Positions 37,002-46,423 of a DNA stretch of 64,000 nucleotides are shown piece by piece. Position 1 is the stretch's first letter. Each line of letters begins with the position of its first letter. Below the pieces are notes generated by a model that was not told where the DNA came from, did no database searches, and saw only the letters and a list, made by a program, of their open reading frames with translations. Origin of the DNA: Thalassovita mangrovi (GTDB lineage Bacteria; Pseudomonadota; Alphaproteobacteria; Rhodobacterales; Rhodobacteraceae). The position numbers were made by a program, and so were the translations under genes. The stretch is from positions 434,001 to 498,000 of the forward strand of contig NZ_WWEN01000003.1 of assembly GCF_009857745.1 (NCBI RefSeq), given 5' to 3'.

Positions 37002-38561
37002 ATGGCAATGCGATGTGCGGCGGTTCTCGCCGCACTTTTTCTTTTGGTCACGGCGCCGCTGGCCCGGGCGCAGGACGTTACCCTGATGTCGCGCGACGGA
37101 TCGGTGGAAATCACCGGCACGTTGCTGGGATTTGACGGCGAATTTTACCGGGTCCACACCATCTATGGCGAACTGACCGTGGACGGGTCGGGGGTGTCCT
37201 GCGATGGTCCCGGTTGTCCCAACCTGACCGATTACGTGGCCGATCTGACACTGTCCGGCGCCGGGTCGATGGGGCGGGTTCTGCTGCCCGCGCTGATCGA
37301 GGTCTTCGCGCAAAAATCCGGCCACGCGGTCAGCCGCGAGGCAATCGATGGCAGCAACACCCTGTTCACCCTGACCGAAGCGAGCAGCGGCAAGATCGCG
37401 GGCCGCTTCACCATCCGGCTGACCAACAGCGACGAAGGTTTCGCCGATCTTCTGGCCGACGAGGCCGATATCGCCCTGTCGCTGCGCGAGGTGCGCCCGG
37501 AGGAGGCGAAGCTGGCGCGAGAAGCCGGTCTGGGCGACATGACCGGGCGGGGCCGCAGCCGCGTGTTGGCGCTGGACGCGCTGGTGCCCATCGTTGCGCC
37601 CGGCAACCCGCTGCGCCAGATCGGCACGCCGGACCTGGCGCGGGTGGTGGCGGGCGAAATCACCAACTGGGCCGAACTGGGCGGCCCCGACGCGCCGATC
37701 ACCGTGCATATGCGCGACGATCCCTCGGGCATCTGGCAGGCGGTCGAGGACCGGTTGCTGGACCCGGCGGGCAAGACCCTGACCGGCTATGCCGAGAGGT
37801 ATGACAGCGGCCCGGCGCTGGCCCGGGCGGTGGAACATGATCCGTTCGGGATCGGCCTGACCAGCGTGACCGAGATCGGCAACACGACTCAACTGGCGCT
37901 GAGCGGCGATTGCGGCTTCGCCCTGGCCGCCAGCCGCAAGACGATCAAGACCGAGGATTATCCGCTGACCGCGCCGATGTTCCTGTACCTGCCGGCGCGG
38001 CGGTTGCCGAAACTGGCACGCGATTTCCTGAGCTTCACCCGTTCGACGGCAGCGCAGTCGGTGATCCGCCGCGTCGGCTTCACCGATCAGCAGCCCGAGG
38101 AGATCGAGATCGACCGCCAGGGCAACCGTTTCGCCAACGCCATCGCGCGCGCGGGCAAGGAGGTCGGGCTGGACGAGTTGCAGCGGATGGTGTCGGTGCT
38201 GTCGGGCCGCAAGCGGCTGACCACCTCGTTCAGGTTCGAGCCGGGATCGGCGCGGCTCGATGCGCAATCGCGGTCGAACGTGGCGCAGCTGGCTCATGCG
38301 CTGGAGGCCGGTTTGTATGATGGTCGTGCGTTGATGTTCGTGGGGTTCAGCGATGGCGACGGGCCTGCCAAGGCCAACCAGGCCATCGCGCTGCGCCGCG
38401 CCAAGGCGGTTCTGGCGGCGGTGCAGCAGGCGGCGGAGACGGCGAATTTCGACCGGCTGGAGATGCTGGCGGACGGCTTTGGCGAAGCGATGCCGATGGC
38501 CTGCGACGACAGCGCCTGGGGCCGCCGGGTCAACCGGCGGGTCGAGGTCTGGCTGCGCTAG
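37002..38561 (+). CDS. Exported phosphate-binding-type domain fused to a C-terminal OmpA domain
   Basis: 519 residues. A signal peptide ([15 protein letters not shown]) leads a short domain of about 45 residues. A PstS/PBP-like domain follows (about 70-375: [35 protein letters not shown]). The last about 120 residues are OmpA-like ([35 protein letters not shown]) and probably bind peptidoglycan. It therefore resembles a solute-binding protein tied to the cell wall. The ligand is unknown; phosphate is a family guess. Its last codon overlaps the convergent radC stop in CTAG. Confidence 0.88.
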   Translation: MAMRCAAVLAALFLLVTAPLARAQDVTLMSRDGSVEITGTLLGFDGEFYRVHTIYGELTVDGSGVSCDGPGCPNLTDYVADLTLSGAGSMGRVLLPALIEVFAQKSGHAVSREAIDGSNTLFTLTEASSGKIAGRFTIRLTNSDEGFADLLADEADIALSLREVRPEEAKLAREAGLGDMTGRGRSRVLALDALVPIVAPGNPLRQIGTPDLARVVAGEITNWAELGGPDAPITVHMRDDPSGIWQAVEDRLLDPAGKTLTGYAERYDSGPALARAVEHDPFGIGLTSVTEIGNTTQLALSGDCGFALAASRKTIKTEDYPLTAPMFLYLPARRLPKLARDFLSFTRSTAAQSVIRRVGFTDQQPEEIEIDRQGNRFANAIARAGKEVGLDELQRMVSVLSGRKRLTTSFRFEPGSARLDAQSRSNVAQLAHALEAGLYDGRALMFVGFSDGDGPAKANQAIALRRAKAVLAAVQQAAETANFDRLEMLADGFGEAMPMACDDSAWGRRVNRRVEVWLR

Positions 38562-39319
38562 AGCAACCCTTCGGAACGGAAGCTCAATTCGCGCGATTTG
38601 CCGATGATCAGGTGGTCGTGCAGTGTCAGGCCAAGCGCCAGCGCCGCCGATTCTACCTGCTGGGTCATCGTGATGTCAGATTGCGACGGGGTGGGATCGC
38701 CCGACGGGTGGTTATGCACCAGGATCAGCGCGCTGGCATTGAGTTCCAGCGCCCGTTTCACCACCTCGCGCGGATAGACCGGCACGTGATCGACGGTGCC
38801 GCGCGCCTGTTCCTCATCCGCGATCAGCACGTTTTTGCGGTCCAGGAACAGCACCCGGAACTGTTCGGTATCGCGATGCGCCATGGCGGTGTGGCAGTAA
38901 TCCAGCAATGCGTCCCAGCTGCTGACCACGGGGCGCTGCATCACCCGGGCGCGGGCCAGACGGTGCGCCGCGGCCTCGACGATCTTCAGCTCGGTGATGA
39001 CGGCGGGGCCGACGCCGTCGACCTCGCTCAGCCTTGGGATCGGGGCCGACAGCACCCGGTTGAAATCGCCGAACCGGTCAAGCAGCAGCCGCGCCAGCGG
39101 TTTGACATCCTGCCGCGGGATGGCGCGAAACAGCACCAGTTCCAGCATTTCGTAATCGGGCATCGCATCCGCCCCGCCGCGCAGGAACCGGTCGCGCAGC
39201 CGGATGCGGTGATCCTTCATATAGGAGGGCAGTTTCGGCGCCTTGGCCGGGGCCACGGGGGCGGCGCCCGCTGCGAAGAGCGGCAAGGTCTGTTCGGAGA
39301 AGGCGCGTGGTTTGGGCAT
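38558..39319 (-). CDS. radC: RadC-like JAB-domain protein
   Basis: 253 residues. A helix-hairpin-helix part ([17 protein letters not shown]) is followed by the JAB/MPN metal site [14 protein letters not shown] near residue 200 (H-x-H...S...D). Named for DNA repair but the true role is unsettled; the metal site suggests a hydrolase. Single gene here, with 192 bases to the divergent FmdE-like gene. It ends in a CTAG overlap with the gene on the other strand. Confidence 0.92.
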   Translation of the reverse strand: MPKPRAFSEQTLPLFAAGAAPVAPAKAPKLPSYMKDHRIRLRDRFLRGGADAMPDYEMLELVLFRAIPRQDVKPLARLLLDRFGDFNRVLSAPIPRLSEVDGVGPAVITELKIVEAAAHRLARARVMQRPVVSSWDALLDYCHTAMAHRDTEQFRVLFLDRKNVLIADEEQARGTVDHVPVYPREVVKRALELNASALILVHNHPSGDPTPSQSDITMTQQVESAALALGLTLHDHLIIGKSRELSFRSEGLL

Positions 39320-39511
39320 GCGGGCAAGGCTGCCCGGGATTGGTTAGGGAAGCGTTAAGCGCCGAAGGGGAGGGGTGCTGCCCCGGATTTGACTCTAATC
39401 AATCTAAAAAGCTGCCACTTCCGGTATTCTAATTTGGTGAAACGGCGCGATCGGCGACCGGGATTATACGTTGGCCTGCCCATCAAGCGCCTCCATTTCA
39501 GGAGCGAGACG

Positions 39512-40447
39512 ATGGAACGAAGCTCTACAAAGCTCATTTTACGACATAAATTCGGCGCCGCCTGGCGCAACGTGATTTTCGGCCTGACCGTCTTGGCGGG
39601 CGGGGCGGTGATGGCGCACGCGGAATCGGGTGAACCGACCTATCACCAGGGCGAAGACATCTTCATCGAAACCGGCGTCGAAGCGCCCGACCGCAGCCCG
39701 AGCTGGTACGCGCCGATGGTGGGCAAGCCCTATGCGCCCAGTTTCGAGATGCTGGCGACGCGGGGCACGCAGGGGCGCTACTACTCTTACACCTACCCGG
39801 TGACGCTCAAGGACATGATCAAGTTCCACGGCCATGACTGCGAAGGCACCATCCATGCCGCCAACAACGCGCGCATCGCCTTCGACATCCTGTTCCCCGA
39901 TGGGATCGTCGACCGCAGCGTGCTGTGGGGCATCTCGGGGACCTCGCCCTGCTGGTCCGACGCGGTCGTCTTCCTGACCGGGGCGCGGCTGCAATACGGC
40001 AATCTCGGCTATTTCAAGGACACCAGCTATTCCCACGCCATCGTGCTTTATCGCGAAGATACCGGCGTCGCCGTTCTCGCCACCTGGAAGAAGGGGATCA
40101 ACAACATCCCTGGCGAACCGGTGATGCTGCCGGGGGTGATCGATTGGCAAACGAAGGTCGACACGGACGCGGTGATGCAGCTCAAGGCCGACGTGAAGAC
40201 GGCAGGGGGCACACCGACGCCCTACCAGGTCGACAAGCTGCGCTATCTGCAGTTCACCCATGTCAACGACATCCTCGAGCACCCGCTCGAGATGAGCTAC
40301 CAGGCGCAGGTGATCGAGGATTTCCGCTGGGAGGACTGGATCGATCCGGACAAGACCATCGCCAAGCCGCATAGCCGCGGCGATATCCGGCTGAAGAACT
40401 ATCCCTATCGGGACCGCCCGATTTCGGGTCCGGAAGAGGGGCAGTAA
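39512..40447 (+). CDS. Exported FmdE-like protein
   Basis: About 311 residues. I use the ATG at 39512 because AGGAG lies 7 bases before it. The frame is open to 39389, but that part is lower in GC and has no start signal. A signal peptide (IFGLTVLAGGAVMAHA-ES) sends it to the periplasm. Near residue 104 the segment KFHGHDCEGT resembles the FHGHxCPG metal/Cys motif of FmdE (formylmethanofuran dehydrogenase subunit E) family proteins, followed by the usual LWGISGTSPCWSDAV-type stretch with another Cys. No other molybdenum or methanofuran gene is in the window, so the role is unknown. Confidence 0.72.
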   Translation: MERSSTKLILRHKFGAAWRNVIFGLTVLAGGAVMAHAESGEPTYHQGEDIFIETGVEAPDRSPSWYAPMVGKPYAPSFEMLATRGTQGRYYSYTYPVTLKDMIKFHGHDCEGTIHAANNARIAFDILFPDGIVDRSVLWGISGTSPCWSDAVVFLTGARLQYGNLGYFKDTSYSHAIVLYREDTGVAVLATWKKGINNIPGEPVMLPGVIDWQTKVDTDAVMQLKADVKTAGGTPTPYQVDKLRYLQFTHVNDILEHPLEMSYQAQVIEDFRWEDWIDPDKTIAKPHSRGDIRLKNYPYRDRPISGPEEGQ

Positions 40448-40454
40448 GCCCCGA

Positions 40455-40492
40455 CCGGCCCGACCGTTTCTCGGTCGGGCCGGGAGTTCTTT
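40455..40492 (+). terminator. Intrinsic terminator after the FmdE-like gene
   Basis: A perfect 12-bp stem CCGGCCCGACCG / CGGTCGGGCCGG (40455-40466 and 40472-40483) with loop TTTCT, then GAGTTCTTT. Confidence 0.72.
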
Positions 40493-40526
40493 AAAAGAAA
40501 AAGGGGAACGCGCCGGTTCCCCTTTT
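40493..40526 (-). terminator. Intrinsic terminator after dnaJ
   Basis: On the minus strand an 11-bp stem (AAAAGGGGAAC with GTTCCCCTTTT) is followed by TTTTTCTTTT. It sits back to back with the terminator of the convergent FmdE-like gene. Confidence 0.85.
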
Positions 40527-40550
40527 CAAAGTGTTTGCGATGGGGCTGGA

Positions 40551-41699
40551 TCAGCCCTTCATCGAGTCCCAGAAGCTTTTCACCGAGGAAAAGAAGCTGG
40601 AGCTTTCGGGGTTGTTGTCTTCCGAAAGCGCTTCGAATTCCTTCAGCAGTTCCTTCTGCTTGCCGGTCAGGTTGACCGGGGTTTCCACCGCCAGTTCGAT
40701 GAACATGTCGCCTTCGTGGCCGCCGCGCAGGGCCGGCATGCCCTTGCCGCGCAGGCGCATCTGGCGGCCCGACTGCGACCCCGCGGGAATCTTCACCCGG
40801 GAACGGCCGCCGTCGATGGTCGGGACCTCGATATCGCCACCCAATGCCGCCACGGTCATCGCGACCGGTACGCGGCAATAAAGGTTGGTGTCCTCGCGTT
40901 CGAAGATCTCGTGCTTCTTCACCTCGATGAAGATGTAGAGATCGCCCGAGGGCCCGCCGCGCATGCCTGCCTCGCCTTCGCCGGCGAGCCGGATACGGGT
41001 GCCGGTTTCGACGCCCGCCGGGATGTTCACCGACAGCGACCGGTCCTTGTGAACCCGGCCCTGGCCGCCGCATTTCTTGCACGGGTTCTGGATGATCTGG
41101 CCCATGCCGTTGCAGGTCGGACAGGTGCGTTCGACGGTGAAGAAACCCTGCTGCGCGCGCACCTTGCCCATGCCCGAACAGGTCGGGCAGGTCTGCGGTT
41201 CGGCACCGCCTTCGGCGCCCGATCCGTCGCAGGAATCGCAGGTGACCGAGGTCGGCACCTTGATGGTCTTCTGCATACCCGAATAGGCTTCTTCCAGGGT
41301 GACGCGCAGGTTGTAGCGCAGGTCGGCGCCGCGGGCCGCGCGGCTGCGTCCGCCGCCGCCGCGACCGCCCATCATGTCGCCGAACAGGTCGTCGAACACG
41401 TCCGAGAAGGCGCTGGCGAAATCGCCCTGGCCGCCACCATAGCCGCCGCCGGGACGTCCACCGCCCATACCGCCTTCGAAAGCGGCATGGCCGAAACGGT
41501 CATAGGCGGCTTTCTTTTCGGGGTCTTTCAGGCAGTCATAGGCTTCGTTCGCTTCCTTGAACTGAGCCTCGGCATCGGGGTTGTCGGAATTGCGGTCTGG
41601 GTGCAATTCCTTGGCTTTCTTGCGATAGCCCTTCTTGATTTCTTCAGCAGAGGCCCCCTTGGCCACGCCAAGCACGTCGTAATAATCACGTTTTGCCAT
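40551..41699 (-). CDS. dnaJ: Chaperone DnaJ
   Basis: Co-chaperone of DnaK. 382 residues. The J domain has HPDRN near residue 34. A Gly-rich linker ([16 protein letters not shown] type) follows, then four zinc repeats [24 protein letters not shown] and CKKCGGQG (about 145-210), then the C-terminal peptide-binding domains. Downstream of dnaK after 73 bases that contain two hairpins; shares its transcript. Ends at the terminator at 40493-40526. Confidence 0.98.
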   Translation of the reverse strand: MAKRDYYDVLGVAKGASAEEIKKGYRKKAKELHPDRNSDNPDAEAQFKEANEAYDCLKDPEKKAAYDRFGHAAFEGGMGGGRPGGGYGGGQGDFASAFSDVFDDLFGDMMGGRGGGGRSRAARGADLRYNLRVTLEEAYSGMQKTIKVPTSVTCDSCDGSGAEGGAEPQTCPTCSGMGKVRAQQGFFTVERTCPTCNGMGQIIQNPCKKCGGQGRVHKDRSLSVNIPAGVETGTRIRLAGEGEAGMRGGPSGDLYIFIEVKKHEIFEREDTNLYCRVPVAMTVAALGGDIEVPTIDGGRSRVKIPAGSQSGRQMRLRGKGMPALRGGHEGDMFIELAVETPVNLTGKQKELLKEFEALSEDNNPESSSFFSSVKSFWDSMKG

Positions 41700-41727
41700 T
41701 GGGTCTCCCCTCCATGAGGAACGTCAA

Positions 41728-41765
41728 GGGCCGGCCCGGCAGGGACCGGCCCCGAACATTTCGGG
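41728..41765 (-). other. Hairpins in the dnaK-dnaJ spacer
   Basis: GGGCCGG/CCGGCCC (41728-41734 with 41746-41752) and CCCGAA/TTCGGG (41751-41756 with 41760-41765) are inverted repeats that share two bases, so they compete. There is no T run on the minus strand, so they are more likely RNA processing or stability elements than terminators. Confidence 0.45.
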
Positions 41766-41772
41766 AAAACGC

Positions 41773-43698
41773 TTACGAGCGCTTGTCGTCGTCGAGGTCT
41801 TCGAAGTCGGCGTCGACGATATCGTCGTCACCGGCGCGGGTATCGACATCATCGACATCCGCCGGAGCCGCTTCGCCTTCTTCCTGGCTGGCCTTGTAGA
41901 TGGCTTCGCCCAGCTTCATGGCGGCTTCGGTCACGTTCTGCACGCCCGACTTGATCTTGTCGGCGGTGGCGTCGTCTTTTTCCAGATCGTCCTTCAGCGC
42001 GGCAATCGCCAGTTCGATGGCCTCGATGGTGGTCGGGTCGACCTTGTCGCCATGCTCTTCCATCGACTTTTCGGTCGAATGGATCAGGCTTTCGGCCTGG
42101 TTGCGCGCTTCGACGAGTTCCTTGCGATCCTTGTCCGCTTCGGCGTTTTCCTCGGCGTCCTTGACCATCTTTTCGATGTCCTCGTCGGACAAGCCGCCCG
42201 AGGCTTGGATCGTGATGTTCTGTTCCTTGCCGGTGCCCTTGTCCTTGGCCGAAACAGACACGATGCCGTTGGCGTCGATGTCGAAGGTCACCTCGATCTG
42301 CGGCATGCCGCGCGGGGCCGGCGGGATGTCTTCGAGGTTGAACTGGCCGAGCATCTTGTTGTCGGCCGCCATTTCCCGTTCGCCCTGGAAGACGCGGATG
42401 GTCACCGCGTTCTGGTTATCCTCGGCGGTCGAGAAGACCTGGCTCTTCTTGGTCGGGATCGTGGTGTTGCGGTCGATCAGGCGGGTGAAGACGCCGCCCA
42501 GGGTTTCGATACCCAGCGACAGCGGGGTCACGTCGAGCAGCACGACGTCTTTCACGTCGCCCTGCAGCACGCCGGCCTGGATGGCGGCGCCCATGGCCAC
42601 GACTTCGTCCGGGTTCACGCCCTTATGCGGTTCCTTGCCGAAGAACTTGGTGACCTCTTCGATCACTTTCGGCATCCGGGTCATACCGCCGACCAGAACG
42701 ACTTCGTCGATGTCGGAGGTGGTCAGACCGGCGTCTTTCAGCGCGGCCTGGCAGGGCTTGATCGAGGCCTTGATCAGGTCGCCGACCAGGCTTTCCAGCT
42801 TGGCGCGGGTCAGCTTCATCACCATGTGCAGCGGCTGGCCGCCTTTCGGGTCCATCGAGATGAACGGCTGGTTGATTTCGGTCTGCTGCGACGAGGACAG
42901 TTCGATCTTGGCCTTTTCGGCGGCTTCCTTCAGGCGCTGCAGCGCCATCTTGTCCTTGGTCAGGTCGACGCCGTGCTCTTTCTTGAACTCGTCGGCGAGG
43001 TAGTTGACGATCCGCATGTCGAAGTCTTCGCCACCCAGGAAGGTGTCGCCGTTGGTCGACTTCACTTCGAACAGGCCATCGTCGATTTCCAGGATGGTCA
43101 CGTCGAAGGTGCCGCCGCCAAGGTCATAGACCGCGATGGTGTGGGTTTCTTCCTTGTCCAGGCCATAGGCCAGCGCGGCGGCGGTCGGTTCGTTGATGAT
43201 CCGCAGCACTTCCAGGCCGGCGATCTTGCCGGCGTCCTTGGTGGCCTGACGCTGGGCGTCGTTGAAATAGGCGGGAACCGTGATCACCGCCTGGGTGACT
43301 TCTTCGCCCAGGTAGGATTCTGCGGTTTCCTTCATCTTGCCGAGGATGAAGGCGGAGATTTGCGACGGGCTGTACTTGTCGCCCTTGGCTTCGACCCAGG
43401 CGTCGCCATTGCCGCCATCGACGACTGCGAAGGGCAGGTTTTTCTTGTCCTTGGCCAGATCCGCATCGTCGGCGCGGCGGCCGATCAGGCGCTTGACGCC
43501 GAAAATGGTGTTGGAAGCGTTGGTGACGGCTTGGCGCTTCGCGGCCTGGCCGACCAGGCGTTCGTCGTCGGTGAAGGCGACGATCGACGGCGTGGTGCGC
43601 GCACCTTCGGAGTTTTCGATCACTTTGGGCTGCGAACCGTCCATGATGGCGACGCAGCTGTTGGTGGTCCCAAGGTCAATACCGATGACTTTCGACAT
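41773..43698 (-). CDS. dnaK: Chaperone DnaK (Hsp70)
   Basis: 641 residues. ATPase domain with [16 protein letters not shown] at the start, [14 protein letters not shown] near 193 and [12 protein letters not shown] near 334. The substrate-binding domain follows, ending in the conserved acidic tail [14 protein letters not shown]. Folds proteins with DnaJ and GrpE; grpE is not in the window. A sigma-32-type promoter lies about 110 bases upstream. dnaJ follows on the same strand. Confidence 0.99.
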   Translation of the reverse strand: MSKVIGIDLGTTNSCVAIMDGSQPKVIENSEGARTTPSIVAFTDDERLVGQAAKRQAVTNASNTIFGVKRLIGRRADDADLAKDKKNLPFAVVDGGNGDAWVEAKGDKYSPSQISAFILGKMKETAESYLGEEVTQAVITVPAYFNDAQRQATKDAGKIAGLEVLRIINEPTAAALAYGLDKEETHTIAVYDLGGGTFDVTILEIDDGLFEVKSTNGDTFLGGEDFDMRIVNYLADEFKKEHGVDLTKDKMALQRLKEAAEKAKIELSSSQQTEINQPFISMDPKGGQPLHMVMKLTRAKLESLVGDLIKASIKPCQAALKDAGLTTSDIDEVVLVGGMTRMPKVIEEVTKFFGKEPHKGVNPDEVVAMGAAIQAGVLQGDVKDVVLLDVTPLSLGIETLGGVFTRLIDRNTTIPTKKSQVFSTAEDNQNAVTIRVFQGEREMAADNKMLGQFNLEDIPPAPRGMPQIEVTFDIDANGIVSVSAKDKGTGKEQNITIQASGGLSDEDIEKMVKDAEENAEADKDRKELVEARNQAESLIHSTEKSMEEHGDKVDPTTIEAIELAIAALKDDLEKDDATADKIKSGVQNVTEAAMKLGEAIYKASQEEGEAAPADVDDVDTRAGDDDIVDADFEDLDDDKRS

Positions 43699-43807
43699 AT
43701 TATTCGATCCCTTTACATTTCAAGGCGATGACACGAGGCGGGGACCCGTTATGGCATCCTGCCCCGATCCGGTTGTGCGATGTGCCATGCATCATCGCGC
43801 TTCCCGG

Positions 43808-43839
43808 CGTATATAGGGAGGCAGAAACAGCCCTGCAAG
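43808..43839 (-). promoter_or_regulatory. Sigma-32 (heat-shock) promoter of dnaK
   Basis: Read on the minus strand: CTTG (43836-43839), 18 bases, then CCTATATACG (43808-43817). This matches the alphaproteobacterial consensus CTTG-N17/18-CYTATNTNNG at every fixed base. It leaves a 5' leader of about 100 bases before the dnaK ATG. Confidence 0.8.
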
Positions 43840-43925
43840 CGGTGTGAGCGGGTGGGAAACGCGATTCACATGCAAAAAATTGACGACGAGGCGTTATCGA
43901 GCGTTTTGGGGAACGGAGGGCGATC

Positions 43926-44531
43926 ATGGCCGGTCATTTGACGGTGCGGGGTTTCGAAATCCACAGCGGCAAGCTGGATGCGCAGGCGCAGCGTGCGCTG
44001 GTCGCGGATCTGCGCCGGGTGATCGAAGCCGCGCCGATGTTTTCGCCGCAGACGTCGCGCGGCAAGCCGATGTCGGTGCGGATGACCTCGGCCGGGAAAT
44101 ACGGCTGGTATTCGGACCGCAAGGGATACCGGTACGAGCCCCGCCATCCCGGCGGCGCCCCCTGGCCGGCGATCCCGGGCAGCGTGCTGGCGCTGTGGCG
44201 CGACCTGGTCAGCCCGGAACGCGATCCCGATTGCTGCCTGATCAATTTCTACGGCGAAGGCGCGCGGATGGGGCTGCACCAGGACCGCGACGAGGCCGAT
44301 TTTTCCTGGCCTGTGCTGTCGGTGTCGCTGGGCGACGAGGGGCTGTTCCGGATCGGCAACCAGACAAGGGGCGGCAAGACCGAATCGATCTGGCTGCGCT
44401 CGGGCGACGTGATGGTGATGGGCGGCGAGGCGCGGCTGACCTATCACGGCATCGACCGGATCCGCTTCGGGTCGTCGCAACTGCTGCCCAGGGGCGGGCG
44501 GATCAACCTGACCTGCCGGGTTGTGGATTGA
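43926..44531 (+). CDS. alkB: AlkB-type 2-oxoglutarate/Fe(II) dioxygenase
   Basis: Removes alkyl groups from DNA or RNA bases by oxidation. 201 residues. The metal triad is visible as HQDRDE (H and D near residues 119-121) and the later His in LTYHGIDRI. The closing RINLTCRVV supplies the Arg pair that binds 2-oxoglutarate. The N-terminal nucleotide-lid region (MSVRMTSAGKYGWYSDRKGYRY) is normal. GGAGGG precedes the ATG. Divergent from dnaK; a TTGACG lies about 45 bases upstream. Confidence 0.93.
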   Translation: MAGHLTVRGFEIHSGKLDAQAQRALVADLRRVIEAAPMFSPQTSRGKPMSVRMTSAGKYGWYSDRKGYRYEPRHPGGAPWPAIPGSVLALWRDLVSPERDPDCCLINFYGEGARMGLHQDRDEADFSWPVLSVSLGDEGLFRIGNQTRGGKTESIWLRSGDVMVMGGEARLTYHGIDRIRFGSSQLLPRGGRINLTCRVVD

Positions 44532-44548
44532 GGCTGCCATTGCGCGAT

Positions 44549-44595
44549 TGGGGGCCAGCCCCCAAACCCCCGGGATATTTTTGAACAGAAGAAGG
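44549..44595 (+). repeat. Possible dispersed Rhodobacteraceae repeat downstream of alkB
   Basis: TTGGGGG-CCAG-CCCCCAA hairpin (44549-44566), then ACCCCCGGGATATTTTTG and an A/G-rich tail. I recall extragenic elements of this layout (GC hairpin, CCCCCGG, ATATTT, then AAGATGAAG-like) being frequent between genes in this family. Only one copy is in this window, so this rests on memory. It may also end alkB transcripts. Confidence 0.45.
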
Positions 44596-44624
44596 CCGGG
44601 GCCCTTTTCCTTCCCGGGCCGGGA

Positions 44625-45446
44625 TCAGCGGCGGGCGCTGAGGCTGACCGAGCTATTCTTGCGGGCGTAGAATTCGCCCATCAGCCCGATCATCAGGAAC
44701 ACCAGGCTGACGATGATCGGATAGGTGATCGAACTGTTGCGCGGAAAGTAGTTGATGAAGGTGAAGCCGCGGGCCTGGTCGATGCAATGGAATAGCGGGT
44801 TCCAGTCGAACATGTTCAGCATGAAGGTGGGCAGCGAATTGGCCAGGAACATCTTGCCCGAGGCGATCATGTTGGCGCGCTGATAGATCAGGGTGATCAT
44901 GCCGACCGCGGTGGGGAACCAGGGCTTGATCGCCAGCAGCACCATGCCGATCGACAGGCCCGAGAACCAGGCCAGCATCAGCATGCCGAAGGCCCCGGCC
45001 GGGTCTTCGATCACGAAATGCTTGAACGCCACGTAGTAGACGAACAGGATCAGCGACAGTGACAGGACCTGGATGTAAAGCGCGCTGAGCGCCGAGGACA
45101 GGATCGCGATGATCGTGTTCATCGGCGCGTGCAGCATCATCGGAGATGTCGGCCCTTCGGACCCGACCACGGCGCCCAGCGTCTTGGTATGGGTCATGTA
45201 GAGGAAGATGCCCGACATCAGGTAAAGCAGGAAGTCGCCGCGCACCGCGGAGGAACGCAGGCCCAGCAGCGTGAACATCACGTAGAAGGCCAGCACGAAG
45301 ACGACCAGCTGCAGCAGGTTCACGATGATCGACATCAGCGCGTTGCGGTGCGACTTGCGGATCTTGCGGGCGATGCTGTGATAGATCAGCTCGGCGATGG
45401 TGAAGGTCGCGACCAGGCCGGAATCTTTCCGGGAATTGTAAAACAT
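44625..45446 (-). CDS. ABC-2-type polysaccharide export permease
   Basis: About 273 residues with six hydrophobic segments, in the ABC-2 (KpsM/RfbA-like) permease pattern: a soluble N-terminus, then VNLLQLVVFVLAFYVMFTLL, and DFLLYLMSGIFLYMTHT. Such permeases export capsule, O-antigen or teichoic-acid chains together with a separate ATPase, which is not in this window. I use the ATG ending at 45446 (MFYNSRKDSGLVATF) with GGGAG upstream; the frame is open to 45554. Divergent from cysQ at the edge of the surface-glycan gene group. Confidence 0.82.
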   Translation of the reverse strand: MFYNSRKDSGLVATFTIAELIYHSIARKIRKSHRNALMSIIVNLLQLVVFVLAFYVMFTLLGLRSSAVRGDFLLYLMSGIFLYMTHTKTLGAVVGSEGPTSPMMLHAPMNTIIAILSSALSALYIQVLSLSLILFVYYVAFKHFVIEDPAGAFGMLMLAWFSGLSIGMVLLAIKPWFPTAVGMITLIYQRANMIASGKMFLANSLPTFMLNMFDWNPLFHCIDQARGFTFINYFPRNSSITYPIIVSLVFLMIGLMGEFYARKNSSVSLSARR

Positions 45447-45582
45447 GGTGGCACTGCTCCCGCGGGTGGCGGTTATGAATACGGCCCATTCTTGCCGTTT
45501 GCTTAGCTCCGGATCATAAGGAGGAAGACATTTCATTTCAACAAATGGCCGCAACGGCCGATCCAGAATGAGGAGTTTCAGT

Positions 45583-46380
45583 TTGGATTACCAGAAACTG
45601 ACCGAGGTCATGCGCAAGCTGGCCCTGGAAGCCGGCGACAAGATCATGGAAATCTACAATTCGGACGATTTCGAGGTGAAGGTGAAATCCGACGACAGCC
45701 CGGTGACCGCGGCGGACGAAGCCGCCGATGCGCTGATTTCGGCGGGGCTGCGGGCGGCTTTCCCGGATGTGCTTCTGGTGACCGAGGAACAGGCGGAGTC
45801 GCATGCGGAAAAGGCCGATACGTTCCTGATCGTCGATCCGCTGGACGGGACCAAGGAATTCATCCATCGCCGCGGCGATTTCACCGTCAACATCGCCTAT
45901 GTCGAAAACGGCGTGCCGACCCGCGGCGTGGTCTATGCCCCGGCGAAGAACCGGATGTTCTATACCCTGGCGGATGGCAGCGCGGTGGAGGAAACCGGTG
46001 CGCTGGATAAGCAGGTGATCGGGCAGACCGCGCCGATCAAGGTGTCGCAGGCCGATAACGACGCGCTGCTGGTGGTGGCGTCGAAATCGCATCGCGACCA
46101 GGCTACCGACGATTACATCAACAAATACAGCGTCGCGGATTCCAAGAGCGCCGGATCGTCGCTGAAATTCTGCCTAGTCGCCACCGGCGAGGCCGATCTT
46201 TACCCCCGCGTCGGGCGGACGATGGAATGGGACACGGCGGCCGGCCACGCGGTGCTGCAGGGCGCCGGCGGCAAGGTGGTGCGTTTCGACGATCACAGCC
46301 CGCTGACCTATGGCAAGGAGGGTTACGCCAACCCGTTCTTCATCGCCTATTCGCCCAGCGTGGCGCTGAAAGAGGCCTGA
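45583..46380 (+). CDS. cysQ: 3'(2'),5'-bisphosphate nucleotidase CysQ
   Basis: Hydrolyses 3'-phosphoadenosine 5'-phosphate (PAP), the by-product of PAPS-dependent sulfation, to AMP. About 265 residues, inositol-monophosphatase fold: TEEQAES, IVDPLDGTKEF near residue 83 (metal site), and the closing WDTAAGHAVLQGAGG. I prefer the TTG at 45583 (MDYQKLTEVMRKLA) because GAGGAG lies 7 bases before it. The ATG at 45568 sits on top of that signal and would need another one. The function fits the sulfotransferase gene of the same cluster. Confidence 0.9.
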   Translation: MDYQKLTEVMRKLALEAGDKIMEIYNSDDFEVKVKSDDSPVTAADEAADALISAGLRAAFPDVLLVTEEQAESHAEKADTFLIVDPLDGTKEFIHRRGDFTVNIAYVENGVPTRGVVYAPAKNRMFYTLADGSAVEETGALDKQVIGQTAPIKVSQADNDALLVVASKSHRDQATDDYINKYSVADSKSAGSSLKFCLVATGEADLYPRVGRTMEWDTAAGHAVLQGAGGKVVRFDDHSPLTYGKEGYANPFFIAYSPSVALKEA

Positions 46381-46423
46381 TGGCCCGGGCGCGCGCCACA
46401 GGACCCTGCAGGGGGCGCCGCGG

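Noticed and set aside
39389-39511. N-terminal extension of the FmdE-like protein
   Set aside because: Lower GC, no ribosome-binding signal, and it would bury the signal peptide; the ATG at 39512 has AGGAG.
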